64,000 nt of DNA, taken from Paguma larvata. Lineage: Eukaryota > Chordata > Mammalia > Carnivora > Viverridae. Position numbers and translations under genes: made by a program. The stretch is from positions 64,827,788-64,891,787 of the forward strand of contig CM057836.1 in assembly GCA_030068075.1 (NCBI GenBank). Reading direction: 5' to 3'. Positions within the stretch are counted from its first letter, which is position 1, and each line of letters begins with the position of its first letter. This document shows positions 63,021 to 64,000 of this stretch, piece by piece. Under the pieces are notes generated by a model. It was not told the DNA's origin. It was given only the letters and a program-made list of their open reading frames with translations, and searched no databases.

Positions 63021-63301
63021 TTGGGCACCTGGGTAGCTCAGTTGGTTGAGCGTCTGACTCTTGATTTCAGCTCAGGTTATAATTCCAAGGTCATAGGATC
63101 AAGCCCCACACCTGGCTCTGTGCTGCACGTGGACCCTGTTTAAGATTCTCTCTCTCCCTCTCTCTCTCTCCTTCTGTCCCTCTCTCTGGTTCATGCTCTT
63201 GCTCTCTCTCTCTCCTTCTGTCCCCCTCCCTGGTTCAAGCTCTCTCTCTCTCCCTCTCTCCCTCTCCCTCTCCCCCTCTCTAAAATAAAATACAAATACA
63301 A
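63021..63301 (+). mobile_element. CAN SINE, older subtype with expanded CT tail
   Basis: GGGCACCTGGGTAGCTCAGT to GGCTCTGTGCTGCACGTGG, then about 150 bp of CT-rich repeat. The duplication AAGATCACGTTAGAG (63006-63020) and AAGATCACACTAGAG (63302-63316) flanks it. Confidence 0.95.
63143..63286. repeat. CT-rich tail with internal duplication
   Basis: CTCCTTCTGTCCC occurs twice, followed by GGTTCATGCTC and GGTTCAAGCTC, so the tail was tandemly duplicated. Confidence 0.85.
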
Positions 63302-63799
63302 AAGATCACACTAGAGTCTTATTTTGCTGAACATTAAATACTGAGAAAGGGTCCTAATAGTAGACTAAAAGTTTTGAGGTATATCTGGAATACAGAAGGC
63401 AAAAGACTCAAATCTACATGGAACCTGAAGCCAAAAACTGCAAACTAGATATGGGTATAAAAGTCCAAGCTCAGAGTCAAACAAATGCAAGAAGCAGGAG
63501 TCATCAAAATACTCAATTAAACCTCCTGCAAAACAAACTCCTCCACCCCAATCATTAGCTAACAGTGAAAAGACATTTGGCTCCACGCTGAAAACTCAAG
63601 ACGTGCACCAGGTGCATCTTCAGGGCTGGGAAACTACCCTTCTGTAAGTGTTGATATCAAAGAGAAATAAGTTAGAGACCGCGGTAATGCCAGGTCTCTA
63701 TGGATAGGGATGGAGGTGGACAGCAATGCTGTGTCCAGAAGTACGTGTGTCCTTACTTTCACAAATGTGGTAGAATAAAAAGACACCCCAACAAAATAG

Positions 63800-64000
63800 A
63801 GAAAGAACAACTATTACAACAACAAAGTAGATTTGATTAATAAAATCAAAGGTGGTTTTCTGAAATAACAACAAAGTAGGTAAAACTATGTCAAGCTTGA
63901 TTAAGGTCAATGAAAGAAAACACAAATAAGCAATATTAGGAAGACAAAGAGGACACAATTATAGATACAAGAAGACTTAAAGGAACTTATTATGTAAAAT
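63800..64000 (+). mobile_element. Old LINE-1 ORF2 fragment, open at right edge
   Basis: AAAATCAAAGGTGGTTTTCT, TTGATTAAGGTCAATGAAAG and AAGAGGACACAATTATAGAT follow an ORF2 segment. It continues beyond the window. Confidence 0.65.

Overview
This window is mammalian nuclear DNA, almost certainly from a cat-family (feliform) carnivore. It holds about 32 copies or pieces of a tRNA-Lys-derived CAN SINE, most with the feliform head (G-rich start, CTGGGTGGCTCAG, GTTCGAGCCC), a CT-rich tail and A-rich AATAAATAAA ends. It also holds LINE-1 3' ends of the carnivore type, plus old mammalian repeats (MIR, L2, MER5-like, MaLR-type LTRs). There are no bacterial-style genes, operons or CRISPR arrays.

The only host gene I can support is on the minus strand: four consecutive coding exons of EML6 (echinoderm microtubule-associated protein-like 6). 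In gene order they are 12606-12765, 10641-10739, 8064-8132 and 896-1081. All four have AG acceptors and GT donors, and they join in frame into one uninterrupted run of the N-terminal WD40 propeller. They follow a split codon whose first part lies in an upstream exon. I infer that this upstream exon is exon 1, with the start codon and the HELP motif. I do not see it here, so about 51 kb (12766-64000) is treated as the first intron, still open at the right edge. The left edge (1-895) is the intron after the fourth exon.

Region by region: 1-13 kb is the exon cluster with small introns. 13.6-15.5 kb is a GC-richer patch with long open frames but no recognisable product. 20.9-23 kb and 25.1-26.3 kb are old LINE-1 material. 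26.3-32.3 kb is a pile-up of LINE-1 pieces in both orientations, broken by four SINEs. 36-42.5 kb holds SINEs, L2/MIR-like sequence, an LTR-like element and a MaLR-type solo LTR. 45-51 kb is dense in SINEs and contains a perfect fold-back palindrome. 52.9-59.7 kb holds three more LINE-1 3' ends. 60-64 kb has adjacent SINEs and mostly unremarkable sequence.

I found no new multi-gene system. The observations most worth checking are a perfect 54-bp inverted repeat with a 9-bp spacer (50068-50184); two very short flanked copies of RNA 5' ends, the first 39 nt of 5S rRNA and the first 25 nt of U6, both without A-tails; a LINE-1 3' end flanked by about 100 bp of direct repeat; and two inverted LINE-1 copies that are about 97% alike over only about 515 bp.
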